Shown: positions 1 through 7,525, counted from the first letter of the stretch. The stretch: 16,170 nucleotides of DNA from an uncultured Collinsella sp. (GCA_902493615.1 CABUQK010000039.1:1-16170), one strand, 5' to 3'. The notes: a model not told the origin generated them from the sequence alone. Made by a program: numbers and translations.

Positions 1-313
1 GGTCGGCCAAAAACTCAGGCTGTAGGAGCGGCTCGCCGCCGGACACCGTAATTCCGCCGCTGCGATAGAACTCGTGGTTGCTCTGGAACTCGTCCATCAG
101 GTGCTCGACGGTCACCATGGTGCCGCCGTTAACCGACCAGGTATCGGGGTTGTGGCAATACGCACAGCGCATGGGGCAGCCCTGAACAAACACCACAAAG
201 CGGATGCCGGGTCCATCGACCGTTCCCATCGTCTCAATCGAATGCACGCGGCCCAGGGCAAACGCAGAGTCCTCGGGACGAGCGTCCACACCCTCGAGTG
301 TCATCTCAGCCAT
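1..313 (-). CDS. pflA: Pyruvate formate-lyase activating enzyme, N-terminal 104 residues (cut by window edge)
   Basis: Radical SAM enzyme that installs the glycyl radical on pyruvate formate-lyase, using S-adenosylmethionine and a 4Fe-4S cluster. The visible part contains GTVDGPGIRF (about residues 30-39), the cluster motif CPMRCAYC (Cys46, Cys50, Cys53), and SGGEP near residue 91, all as in PflA. The activator of a PFL is the best match because of TVDGPGIRF followed by CxxxCxxC and HNPDTW. The start at 313 is preceded by AAGG about nine bases upstream. An in-frame ATG at 334 has no ribosome binding site, and Met4 (304) is a weaker alternative. The start chosen gives roughly 20 more N-terminal residues than E. 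coli PflA. The gene is not next to its presumed substrate genes (7553-9941): six genes lie between. The C-terminal half lies outside the window. Confidence 0.9.
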   Translation of the reverse strand, partial: MAEMTLEGVDARPEDSAFALGRVHSIETMGTVDGPGIRFVVFVQGCPMRCAYCHNPDTWSVNGGTMVTVEHLMDEFQSNHEFYRSGGITVSGGEPLLQPEFLAD

Positions 314-362
314 TCCCGCTACCTTGCCTCTCATTGGTTTTAGTTACATAAATGCCAGAGCC

Positions 363-397
363 ATTCTAGCCCATACGCATGATGGTGAAACGGTTTA
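363..397 (-). promoter_or_regulatory. Candidate pflA promoter with an overlapping palindrome
   Basis: On the minus strand a good -10 (TAGAAT, 363-368) lies 17 bases from a weak -35 (GTTTCA, 386-391). The -35 is inside TAAACCGTTTCA (386-397), whose core AAACCGTTT is a palindrome with a central odd base, resembling the binding sites of LacI-family proteins. The terminator after degV lies just upstream, so pflA needs its own promoter. This is a prediction from base matching only. Confidence 0.35.
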
Positions 398-431
398 GTG
401 GTCAATTGGGTTGTTCTATTTGGCCCCACAC

Positions 432-467
432 AAAAGCGGCGGGAAGGTTATCACAACCCCCCGCCGC
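432..467 (-). terminator. Intrinsic terminator downstream of degV
   Basis: Read on the minus strand, an 8-bp stem (GCGGCGGG with CCCGCCGC) extends through a small internal loop into GGTT/AACC, with a GTGAT loop. It is followed directly by TTTT (435-432). It starts 32 bases after the degV stop codon and separates degV from pflA. On the plus strand there is no T-run, so it works in the minus direction. Confidence 0.8.
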
Positions 468-499
468 CGAGGCAATAGATATCGATAGGCACCAGGCCT

Positions 500-1354
500 T
501 TACGCCTTAAGCGTGAGCACCGCGCCGAAAGCAGTCGGGCCGCAGTGGCTCGAGATGACGCCGCCGACCTGAGTCCAGGTAACGTCCTTAAAGCCAAGAT
601 CGTGTGCATAGACTTCCATGTCGTCGCGCAACTCCTCGGAAAGACCCACCGAATACGCCAGGCCAATATGCGAGTAGTCGATCTCGCCCTTCTCTACCAT
701 GTGATCAATAAAGGCACGGGCGCACTTAAGCATAGAACCGCGGAACTTCTTGGTCGCCACGAACTTGCCGCCCGTCACCTCAATGCAGGGCTTAATCTTG
801 AGCAGATGGGCGCCTAGGAACGCGACGTTGGACAAGCGGCCACCTGCCTTAAGGAAGGCAAGGTCGGTAGGAACAAAGCCCAACAGTACGCGGTCCATGA
901 CGGAGTTCGTAAATGCAAAGATCTCGTCGACGGTGACATCGGGGTGAGCCTCGATGTATTTGGCGGTCTCGACGACAACGACCGACTGGCCCACCGAGAC
1001 AAAGCGTGTGTCCATGGAGAACACGTAGTCGCGCCCCTGGGCCGCAATCTTAGAGGACTGATGCGAACAGGTCGTGGCCTCGGAATATGCAAGATGCAAA
1101 ATAGTCGCGTCGGGTTGCTCGGCATGGATGCGGTCGTACACATGCGCAAAATCCGCTGGCGAACAGCCACTGGTCTTGGGCATCACGCCAAACTCGTTAC
1201 AGCGCGAGTAAATCTCGAGCGGATCAATCGAGCCATCCTCGACGGTCTCGTCGCCAATCGTGACATGCATGGGCACGCGCACGATGCCGTAGCGTTCGCA
1301 GAGCTCTGGCGTCACATCCGAACCAGATTCAACCACGATTACGTACTTGCCCAT
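500..1354 (-). CDS. DegV family protein (fatty-acid-binding, FakB-like)
   Basis: A 284-residue protein with the typical DegV layout: N-terminal Rossmann-like half starting KYVIVVESGSDVTPEL, the Thr-Ser loop (PKTSGCSP near residue 60) that in this family contacts the fatty-acid carboxylate, and a C-terminal half with SNVAFLG and a HCGPTAFG segment close to the end. DegV/FakB proteins bind a fatty acid and present it to a FakA-type kinase for phosphorylation. No kinase gene is in view, so the partner and the pathway are unknown here. The start ATG at 1354 has only a weak upstream purine run. A GTG three codons earlier is possible. The gene is bounded on both sides by hairpins that look like terminators, so it is probably transcribed alone. 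Family assignment is firm; role is inferred. Confidence 0.88.
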   Translation of the reverse strand: MGKYVIVVESGSDVTPELCERYGIVRVPMHVTIGDETVEDGSIDPLEIYSRCNEFGVMPKTSGCSPADFAHVYDRIHAEQPDATILHLAYSEATTCSHQSSKIAAQGRDYVFSMDTRFVSVGQSVVVVETAKYIEAHPDVTVDEIFAFTNSVMDRVLLGFVPTDLAFLKAGGRLSNVAFLGAHLLKIKPCIEVTGGKFVATKKFRGSMLKCARAFIDHMVEKGEIDYSHIGLAYSVGLSEELRDDMEVYAHDLGFKDVTWTQVGGVISSHCGPTAFGAVLTLKA

Positions 1355-1440
1355 TCTTATCACGACCCATCTCGACGTTGGTTTTTTAATATATGACGCA
1401 CGTCCACCGTCCTGCTGTAGAACGGCCTCCAAGCGCCAAA

Positions 1441-1479
1441 GAGACGCCGTCCCTTGCACACAACAAAGGACAGCGTCTC
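1441..1479 (-). terminator. Terminator-like hairpin after the fructoside operon
   Basis: Sixteen base pairs, GAGACGC followed by GTCC and TTG blocks, close around a 7-base loop. The two non-pairing positions (C against A on the plus strand) become G-U wobbles on the minus strand, so the minus-strand RNA forms an unbroken 16-bp stem followed by CTTT. This points to minus-strand transcription, ending the operon that closes with scrB at 1632. The U-run is short (three), so termination may be partial and degV could receive read-through. Confidence 0.6.
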
Positions 1480-1631
1480 CCTGGAAAACTCCGTGCTTAT
1501 CTGAGATTCTACACGGTTTATTAAGGAGTGTTACTTATTCCGCAAACGGTCGCTATACGCGATAAGCGGTAGCTGGCCGCGGCAACTGCGACACATTCCG
1601 CCCAACAAGTCCAATCGTGCTCCATGCACGG

Positions 1632-3074
1632 TTAATGAGCGAGGCGGTAGAAATCCATCGACGCCGCACCCTCGGCGTGCAGCGCCATCGCCGGAACCGC
1701 CGACGAATAGGTACGGCTCGTAAGTGCTGCCTCGCCACCGTTGGCAAAAATCTCGACCATCGTAGTGTCCGAAAGCACGCGCAAATCGCGAAGCTCGCTG
1801 AGCTCGATCGACCTCTGGTTGCGCCCATAGCCTTCGTCACCCATGTCGAGGGTAAGCATCCCGTCCGTATAGCGTACAAAGACACCCTTGCGGATTTCGA
1901 GCTCGACCATCTTGGCTCCCTCACAGGAAACCACAAGATCAAACAGGCGGCCCGGCTCCTCAACGGTTTCACCGCCTACAGCACGAACGCAATTGCCGCG
2001 CATTCTCTCAATCTCGTGCGCCGGTTGCTGGCAGAGCTTGCCGCCGCGCATGCTCAACTCTCTCGGCACCGTCAACGCGCACTGCCACCCGCGCGCCACC
2101 GTCGGGCTTTCCGCCTTCGCATCGGGGCAACCCGACCATCCGATCATCAAACGCCGACCCGCAACGTCCTCAAAGGACTGCGGGGCATAGAAATCAAAAC
2201 CGGCATCAACCATCGGAGGCATGCCCTGGCCGACGATCTTAAAGCTCGGCGCCCCCCAATCGGCCTCGATGGAGAACCACACGCACTGATGCGGATTGCG
2301 GTAACGCCAGCCATCGGCGGGCACGCCCTGCGGACAGCAAACGAGAATAAGCTCGCCATCGAGCTCAAACAGATCAGGACACTCCCACATAAAGCCAAAC
2401 TTCTCGCCCAGCTCAATGCGCGTCGCATAGCCCCAGTCCTCTAGATCACGCGAGGTATAGACAAGCACGCACCCGCGATCGTCTTTCGTACGAGCGCCGA
2501 GAACCATGTAGTAGATACCGTCGTGTTCAAGGATCTTGGGGTCGCGCACGTGCGTACCGATATCGTCGGGGTAATCGACCGGCCCAACAGCTATGCGCTT
2601 CTCGCCCAATTCGTCGGGATTCTCGGCAACCATATGAATTTGGTTTTGCTCACGGCCCGTCAACACGTAGTCGTAATCATCACGGTCAAAATGTTTAACG
2701 TTGCCGGTATAGAAGTAGTGAATCTTGCCATCACGTACAAAGGCAGAACCAGAATACGCTCCACTCGAATCCAAATCGGAATCGGGGAACAGCACGGGGC
2801 CGTGATTCTCGTACGTCACAAAATCCTTTGTCGTCAGATGGTTCCAAAGCACTGGACCGCCATGCGCAGCATCGAACGGATCGTATTGATGATAGATGTG
2901 ATACGTATCACCAATCTGAACCAAACCATTGGGGTCGTTAAGCCAGCCAAGCTCAGGCTCCACATGGAACAAAAGCCTATCGGGGTCGGATGCGATGCGA
3001 GCCACCGTCTCATCCTGTCCGGCACGCCACCGCTCATAGTCCGCGCATGTCACCTTATTTTTTTGATTAAACAT
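1632..3074 (-). CDS. scrB: Sucrose-6-phosphate hydrolase, glycoside hydrolase family 32
   Basis: Cytoplasmic beta-fructofuranosidase of 480 residues, the usual length for ScrB. It hydrolyses sucrose 6-phosphate, the product of PTS uptake, to glucose 6-phosphate and fructose. All three GH32 landmarks are present: WLNDPNG with nucleophile Asp47, RDPK with transition-state stabiliser Asp178, and WECPDLF with acid/base Glu231. There is no signal peptide. A C-terminal beta-sandwich follows from about residue 340. It is the last gene of the operon with the EIIBC (stop at 3176, 101 bases upstream); that gap holds a stable hairpin. The ATG at 3074 has a poor ribosome binding site, and the first codons are A-rich, which may help initiation. 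Activity on longer fructosides cannot be excluded. Confidence 0.93.
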   Translation of the reverse strand: MFNQKNKVTCADYERWRAGQDETVARIASDPDRLLFHVEPELGWLNDPNGLVQIGDTYHIYHQYDPFDAAHGGPVLWNHLTTKDFVTYENHGPVLFPDSDLDSSGAYSGSAFVRDGKIHYFYTGNVKHFDRDDYDYVLTGREQNQIHMVAENPDELGEKRIAVGPVDYPDDIGTHVRDPKILEHDGIYYMVLGARTKDDRGCVLVYTSRDLEDWGYATRIELGEKFGFMWECPDLFELDGELILVCCPQGVPADGWRYRNPHQCVWFSIEADWGAPSFKIVGQGMPPMVDAGFDFYAPQSFEDVAGRRLMIGWSGCPDAKAESPTVARGWQCALTVPRELSMRGGKLCQQPAHEIERMRGNCVRAVGGETVEEPGRLFDLVVSCEGAKMVELEIRKGVFVRYTDGMLTLDMGDEGYGRNQRSIELSELRDLRVLSDTTMVEIFANGGEAALTSRTYSSAVPAMALHAEGAASMDFYRLAH

Positions 3075-3096
3075 CGCCGTTGACTTTCTCGTCTAT

Positions 3097-3137
3097 GGGA
3101 AAGGACGCTCGACTCACACGAGCCGAACGCCCTTCCC
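3097..3137 (-). other. Intercistronic hairpin between EIIBC and scrB
   Basis: On the minus-strand RNA an 11-bp stem beginning GGGAAGGGCG pairs with the matching CGTCCTTTCCC, using two G-U pairs. After a 5-base bulge it continues as CTCG/CGAG. On the plus strand the wobble positions are mismatches, so it is likely to form in the operon mRNA. There is no U-run, so it is not a classical terminator. A role in mRNA stability or in lowering scrB expression relative to the upstream genes is inference. Confidence 0.55.
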
Positions 3138-3175
3138 CAAATGGACTTATCCGCACATTACGCTGAACGGCTCAA

Positions 3176-4627
3176 CTAGAAGCTAACGTCGAAGCCAGCG
3201 CCAGCGCCCTCTTCATCGGTGGTCGGCACGCCCTTTGCCTTGTTGTAGGCAAAGATCAAGACGATCGGCACGATGAAGGCGATGAGATTGCCAGCCACAT
3301 ACCACACGAGCGTCTCGGGCGTAACGATGAGCAGGCCAAGCACGCCGGTCAGACCCTGACCGATGGCGCGCACCTCAAAGAGCTTCACGAAGGCACCGCC
3401 GCAGGCTGCACCGATGCAAGCGCAGATGAACGGGATGATCGAGTAGCGCATGTTTGCAGCAAAGATTGCGGGCTCGGAGATACCGACCAGCGTCGGGATA
3501 AAGGACGACATGCAGATGTTGCGCTCTTTGGAATGCTTCTTGTGAATGAGGTACATGCCGATGGCGCCGCCGCCCTGGGCGATGATGGAAACCGACCAGA
3601 TTGCCTGGATGTAGTTGAAGCCAGTCGTGGCAACGAGGTTTGCCTCGATACCCTGGATGAACTGATGCGTACCGGTAACGACGAGCGGCTGCAGGAATGC
3701 GGCAAAGACAAAGGCACCGAAGACGCCCATCCTGTTGTACAGGATATCGATTACGCCGGCGAGGACGTCGCCGATCAGGTTGCCGAGCGGGCCGAACACG
3801 GTGAACAGGGCGACGTTAGCAAGAATCAGGGTAACGGTCGGGACAAAGACGAACGAAACGACCTCGGGGATGTACTTCTGGGCAATCTTCTCGACCTTGG
3901 CCATAAACCAGGCAGTCAGGATTGCAGGGAACACGCCGCCCTGGAAAGCAACCATGGGAATGGAGAGCGGACCGAAGTTCCAGTACTCAGCACCCGTCGG
4001 GTCCATAACGAACGTGTTGCGGTTCATAAGGCTCGGGTGAACCATGACGATACCGACGAGGATGCCCAGAATCGGGTTACCGCCAAAACGCTTCACCGCG
4101 CTGTACATAACCAGGACAGGCAGGTAGTCGAACGTGGTGGCGATAATGGCAAAGAAGCTTGCGAGGTTCTTGAGGAACTCGCTGTGATCGGCGAGGCTGC
4201 CCTCCATGCCAAAGAGGCCGTTGGCAACGATCAGCGACTTAAGGCCGATGATGATAGCAGCGCCGACGAAAGCGGGAATGATGGGGATAAAGATGTCCGA
4301 AAATACCTTGAGGACCGAGAAGAACTTGCCCTTCTTGTCCGCCTCGGCGCCCTTGACCTCGGAAGCGCTGATCTCCTTAACGCCCGTCAGAGCCATAAAC
4401 TCATCGTAGACCTTGTTGACGGTACCGGTACCGAAGATGATCATGAGCTGGCCGCTGTTGTACAGCACGCCCTTGACGCCATCGATGTTCTCGAGCTCGG
4501 CCTTGTTGTACTTGCTCGTATCCTTGAGCACCAGACGCAGACGCGTAACGCAATGCGTGGCGCCCTCGATGTTCTCCAGACCGCCGACGTTATCGACGAC
4601 TTGCTGAGACACTACTTTGTAGTCCAT
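3176..4627 (-). CDS. PTS system EIIBC component, sucrose/beta-glucoside family
   Basis: Membrane permease of the phosphotransferase system, 483 residues. The EIIB domain (about 1-85) has the phosphocysteine in HCVTRLRL (Cys26) and the GVLYNSGQLMIIFG segment. The EIIC domain (about 105-465) has around ten hydrophobic segments and the conserved GISEPAIFAANMRY block near residue 380. The protein ends at FDVSF with no EIIA domain, so phosphate must come from an EIIA encoded elsewhere. Next to scrB and a second GH32-like gene, sucrose or a related fructoside is the likely substrate; trehalose and beta-glucoside transporters share the architecture. The start at 4627 is chosen because GGAG/AGAGGA lies at correct spacing; the ATG four codons upstream directly abuts its purine run. 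It begins 45 bases after the preceding gene, consistent with one operon. Confidence 0.9.
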   Translation of the reverse strand: MDYKVVSQQVVDNVGGLENIEGATHCVTRLRLVLKDTSKYNKAELENIDGVKGVLYNSGQLMIIFGTGTVNKVYDEFMALTGVKEISASEVKGAEADKKGKFFSVLKVFSDIFIPIIPAFVGAAIIIGLKSLIVANGLFGMEGSLADHSEFLKNLASFFAIIATTFDYLPVLVMYSAVKRFGGNPILGILVGIVMVHPSLMNRNTFVMDPTGAEYWNFGPLSIPMVAFQGGVFPAILTAWFMAKVEKIAQKYIPEVVSFVFVPTVTLILANVALFTVFGPLGNLIGDVLAGVIDILYNRMGVFGAFVFAAFLQPLVVTGTHQFIQGIEANLVATTGFNYIQAIWSVSIIAQGGGAIGMYLIHKKHSKERNICMSSFIPTLVGISEPAIFAANMRYSIIPFICACIGAACGGAFVKLFEVRAIGQGLTGVLGLLIVTPETLVWYVAGNLIAFIVPIVLIFAYNKAKGVPTTDEEGAGAGFDVSF

Positions 4628-4672
4628 GTTCCTCTCCATTCCTTTACGAAATCATAAGACGTTTTGATGCCA

Positions 4673-6055
4673 TTACAGAGACGCGATCGTTGCATTTGCG
4701 CACTTGAGCGTACCGTCGGTGACCGTCAGCGCCACACCCTGGCCCTGCTTATTGCAGAAGCGCGCGTTAAGCGCAACATCATCGACAAAGATGGTCGCGA
4801 TATCGTCGTCAACGACCAGGCGCACATGATGAGTGCCCTCGCCCTTAAAGAACAACGGACGCTCGAGGCCCATGTTGTTGACCTGGAACCACGGATACTG
4901 GGGGGCCGCCGTAAACTCGAGCTTGCCCTCACGCAGGTTGGCGCGGAACTCATAGGCAAGACCGGACTCGGCGTCCTCGGCAAGCTTCACCGAGAAGCCG
5001 GCAGCGTCACCGGCGAGCTCGATGTCGGCATCGAGCATATAGGTGGAACCGGCATCCGCGGCGAGCACCTGCTCGACCTTGCCCGACTCGCAGGAAAGCT
5101 CAAAGGCCTCGACTGCCTTAGCCTCGCCAAAGGCGCCAAGCATGCTGTCGGGGAGCTTGGTGCCGAGCGTTCCGTCGGCACGCTGAACGATCTCGAGGGG
5201 CATAAAGGTGCCACCCCATAGGTAAGAGCTGGGGTCGCCGCCCTCGTCACGCGTAGGAACCCAACCAAAGAGAACGCGACGCTCGCCATCGAATGCGGTG
5301 CGAGCGGCGTAGTACGCGCGGCCGTCGAAGGAGTCGTCAGCGGGGGTAATCCAAGGACCGTTGATGGACTTGGACATGCGGTAACGGGTCTTGTTGCCGT
5401 CGCTGTACTCGGAAAAGACGAGGTACCACCAGTCGCCCATCTTAAAGAGATCAGGCATCTCAAACATGGTGTACAGGCCCGGGTTCCACCAGTCGCCCTG
5501 GAACTCCCAGTTGGTCAGATCCTTGGAGGTGAACTTGACCAGGCGGCCGGTCATCAGACGCTTGTCCTCGCCCACACGCGTGCCGAGGATGAGCATGTAC
5601 TCTTCGTTCTCCTCATCCCAAAGCACAAAGGGATCGCGCCAGTTGCGGTCATCGTAACCCTCCTGGGGCGGAAGCAGCGTCTCGGCGATGTTCTTCTCCC
5701 ACTTGACGGCGTCGTCGCTCGTTGCGTGAAGAAGAACCTGCTTCATCAAACGTGCGCGGACCTTATCGCGATTGCAACCAGTGTAGAGCGCATGGTACTT
5801 GTCGCCCACCTTAAACACCGTGCCGGCATAAATGTACTGGTCGACTTCCTCGTCGCCGCCACGCTCAAGGCTCTCGCCAAAGTCCTTGTAGTTGACGAAA
5901 TCCTTGGTCGTAGCGAGTGCCCAGCCAAACGGCTCTCCGAAAGGTTCGGGGTTACGCGTGTCACGCTGATGATAGAGATAGAACGTGCCGTCCTCGCCGT
6001 ACGGCATGATGTCGCCTACCCAAATTCCCTCAGGCTGGTAATACACCTTGTGCAT
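4673..6055 (-). CDS. GH32-like fructoside hydrolase with a diverged nucleophile motif
   Basis: Predicted cytoplasmic glycoside hydrolase of clan GH-J, 460 residues, with an N-terminal five-bladed propeller and a C-terminal beta-sandwich (from about residue 320). RDPF (Asp141) and FEMPDLF (Glu199) match the second and third catalytic motifs of GH32. The first motif is not the usual WxNDPNG: near the N-terminus it reads WVGDIMPYG, with Asp15 the probable nucleophile. No signal peptide is seen, which fits a substrate imported by the adjacent EIIBC. The ATG at 6055 has AAGGAAG about seven bases upstream; a GTG six codons earlier is less likely. It is the first gene of the operon, directly behind a promoter with LacI-type operators. 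The substrate is unknown; a phosphorylated fructo-oligosaccharide or other beta-fructoside is plausible. Confidence 0.82.
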   Translation of the reverse strand: MHKVYYQPEGIWVGDIMPYGEDGTFYLYHQRDTRNPEPFGEPFGWALATTKDFVNYKDFGESLERGGDEEVDQYIYAGTVFKVGDKYHALYTGCNRDKVRARLMKQVLLHATSDDAVKWEKNIAETLLPPQEGYDDRNWRDPFVLWDEENEEYMLILGTRVGEDKRLMTGRLVKFTSKDLTNWEFQGDWWNPGLYTMFEMPDLFKMGDWWYLVFSEYSDGNKTRYRMSKSINGPWITPADDSFDGRAYYAARTAFDGERRVLFGWVPTRDEGGDPSSYLWGGTFMPLEIVQRADGTLGTKLPDSMLGAFGEAKAVEAFELSCESGKVEQVLAADAGSTYMLDADIELAGDAAGFSVKLAEDAESGLAYEFRANLREGKLEFTAAPQYPWFQVNNMGLERPLFFKGEGTHHVRLVVDDDIATIFVDDVALNARFCNKQGQGVALTVTDGTLKCANATIASL

Positions 6056-6097
6056 CCGAGACTTCCTTTCCACGACATACTAACTCGGTACAATGGC

Positions 6098-6126
6098 AAG
6101 ATATGTCAATCGTTTTCATATGTCAA
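6098..6126 (-). promoter_or_regulatory. Promoter of the fructoside operon
   Basis: On the minus strand a perfect -35, TTGACA-like TTGACA (6121-6126), is separated by exactly 17 bases from TATCTT (6098-6103). The leader to the ATG at 6055 would be about 36 bases. Both promoter elements lie inside operator-like repeats (6102-6137), so a bound repressor would block polymerase. Confidence 0.7.
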
Positions 6127-6137
6127 ACGTTTTCACA
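6102..6137. promoter_or_regulatory. Two tandem LacI-type operators
   Basis: Two direct copies: TATGTCAATCGTTTTCATA (6102-6120) and TATGTCAAACGTTTTCACA (6119-6137). They share TATGTCAANCGTTTTCA and overlap by two bases; the second has the central palindrome AAACGTTT, typical of LacI-family sites with a central CG. They cover the promoter of the GH32-like gene and lie just downstream of the lacI-type gene, which is the obvious binder. Confidence 0.75.
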
Positions 6138-6167
6138 CCAATACGTCTTTTCGCAGTTCCAGTCGTC

Positions 6168-6184
6168 GGCAAACGGTTGACATA
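6168..6184. promoter_or_regulatory. Third LacI-type operator, inverted
   Basis: On the minus strand this reads TATGTCAACCGTTTGCC, matching the two promoter sites in the TATGTCAA and CGTTT blocks but in opposite orientation. Its centre is about 48 bases upstream of the second site, so it could act as an auxiliary operator. Confidence 0.55.
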
Positions 6185-6238
6185 TGCCGGTGAACGGTCA
6201 TCAGAGGCGTTTGAGGAATTCTTTTGGCACGGGATGAA

Positions 6239-7249
6239 CTACGCGGTTTTGCCCTCAATGAGTTCAACGGGGAGCTTGATATTCGATTCGGGATTATCGC
6301 CGTTAATAAGAGCGATGATGGATTGCGCCGCGAGCTCTCCGATGCGATCGATATCTTGACGTACGGTTGTTAAGTCAGGCATAAACGTCATAGTTCGGCG
6401 GGCACCATCCGCGCCCACGACCTTAATATCGTCTGGAGCGCTCAAGCCGCGCTGCTTCATCACGTTGAGACAGATGGCCGCCATCGTATCGTCTCCCGCA
6501 AAGATGCCGTCAATATCGGGATTCTCATCGAGGATCTTCGCAACGACCGCGCCCTTTTCGTCGTCGGGCTTAACGAACTCAACCTCACGGACAAGCGCGG
6601 ACAAACCGGCCTGCTCAACAACATCGAGGTAGGCATCGGTACGCTTATTGGCAGGCATGCGCATGCGGCTATTGCTGCGCAGGCACAGGATACGCCTGCA
6701 GCCGTCATCAATCAGACGGCGCGTGGCGAGCTCGCCAATGCCATAGCTGTCACTTGCAATCTGGACAGAGCCCTCGCCAAGATCGCAGTCGATGCCAACC
6801 AGGCTCAAGCCCATCTCGGCATATGCCTCGGCACCGATATTGAGGGAGTTGACGATGACGCCGTCGACCATATTGCGGCGGAGCATGTCAATATAGGAAC
6901 GCTCAAGATCGGGTCGATTGGCGCTGTTGCACAGCAACATCTTAAAGCCGTTTTCCGCTAACGTGCGCTCGACCGCCTGCACAACCTGAGCATGGAACGG
7001 GCTGCTCACAAAGGGAACGATCATACCGATAAGATTCAGGCGACCGTTGAGCATGGCACGGGCGATATCGTTGGGCGTATAGTTGATGCGCTCCATCGCG
7101 GCATGGACCTTATCGCGGGTCTCTTGGCTAATATAGCCGCGATTATTAAGCACGCGAGATACCGTAGTAGGCGAAACCCCCGCCACCGCCGCAACTTCCT
7201 TGATGCCAGGCTTAGCCGTATCCTTAGAACGAGCACTCTCGCGAGCCAT
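6239..7249 (-). CDS. LacI-family transcriptional regulator of the fructoside operon
   Basis: A 336-residue repressor. The N-terminal helix-turn-helix is classical: IKEVAAVAGVSPTTVSRVLN (about residues 15-34) followed by the hinge helix YTPNDIARAM. The rest is a periplasmic-binding-protein-like effector domain (from about residue 68, LIGMIVPFVSSPFHAQVV) with the conserved GIFAGDDTMA segment late in the domain. It should bind the four TGTCAA-type sites at 6102-6184 and 7270-7286, repressing the downstream operon and itself until a sugar or sugar phosphate releases it. The ATG at 7249 follows a GGGAGG ribosome binding site at good spacing; a Met seven codons earlier lacks one. It is the ScrR/SacR type by context, but the effector is not known. 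Confidence 0.9.
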   Translation of the reverse strand: MARESARSKDTAKPGIKEVAAVAGVSPTTVSRVLNNRGYISQETRDKVHAAMERINYTPNDIARAMLNGRLNLIGMIVPFVSSPFHAQVVQAVERTLAENGFKMLLCNSANRPDLERSYIDMLRRNMVDGVIVNSLNIGAEAYAEMGLSLVGIDCDLGEGSVQIASDSYGIGELATRRLIDDGCRRILCLRSNSRMRMPANKRTDAYLDVVEQAGLSALVREVEFVKPDDEKGAVVAKILDENPDIDGIFAGDDTMAAICLNVMKQRGLSAPDDIKVVGADGARRTMTFMPDLTTVRQDIDRIGELAAQSIIALINGDNPESNIKLPVELIEGKTA

Positions 7250-7269
7250 AGCACCCTCCCCCATCAACA

Positions 7270-7308
7270 TGTCATACGTTTACATACGAACAAAGCATAC
7301 CCCAACAA
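7270..7308 (-). promoter_or_regulatory. Promoter and autoregulatory operator of the LacI-type gene
   Basis: Minus-strand TTGTTG (7303-7308) and TATGTA (7281-7286) are 16 bases apart. The palindrome-like TGTCATACGTTTACATA (7270-7286 on the plus strand) overlaps the -10 and has the same TGTCA-NACGTTT pattern as the operon operators, which suggests negative autoregulation. Confidence 0.55.
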
Positions 7309-7402
7309 CAGCGGGAAGACGGTAACAGCACAAGTAAGTAAACGACTCATCCAAATAATTAGGAGAGTTCCGCCTAAAGGGTGACTCCAAAGGACCCCAC
7401 AT

Positions 7403-7525
7403 GGCCGGTTTTGGGTTATTTCCCAAAACATCCCGCAGGACGCAAAGAGGCTCCGCCGCGCAACGCGCGCAGCGGAGCCTCTTTGCATGTCAGAGGACGT
7501 TTTGGGAAATAACCCAAAACCGGCC
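7403..7525. repeat. Nested 123-bp inverted repeat with 27-bp perfect arms
   Basis: The left arm (7403-7429) and right arm (7499-7525) are perfect 27-base reverse complements. Each arm is itself a small hairpin: GTTTTGGG, six-base A/T loop, CCCAAAAC. Between them is the 15-bp stem described separately (7442-7486). The whole lies between the stop of the glycyl-radical gene (7553) and the LacI-type gene, with no coding sequence inside. No clear target-site duplication flanks it. It could be a REP/BIME- or MITE-like repeat or a compound terminator; a genome-wide search would decide. Confidence 0.9.
7442..7486 (-). terminator. Terminator-like hairpin after the PFL genes
   Basis: A perfect 15-bp stem, GCAAAGAGGCTCCGC (7442-7456) with its complement at 7472-7486; the loop can add CGCGC/GCGCG. 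The A-rich entry and CTCTTTGC exit resemble bidirectional intrinsic terminators, though the T-run is only three. It lies 67 bases past the stop of the small PFL gene and would end that transcript before the LacI-type gene. Confidence 0.65.

Noticed and set aside
3533..4657. A 374-codon open frame on the plus strand opposite the EIIBC gene
   Set aside because: Strongly acidic, repetitive composition and complete overlap with a conserved permease; a mirror of its codon usage.
7391..7498. Three AGGAC copies around the nested palindrome, considered as target-site duplications
   Set aside because: Five bases is short, and two copies lie inside the element instead of at its borders.
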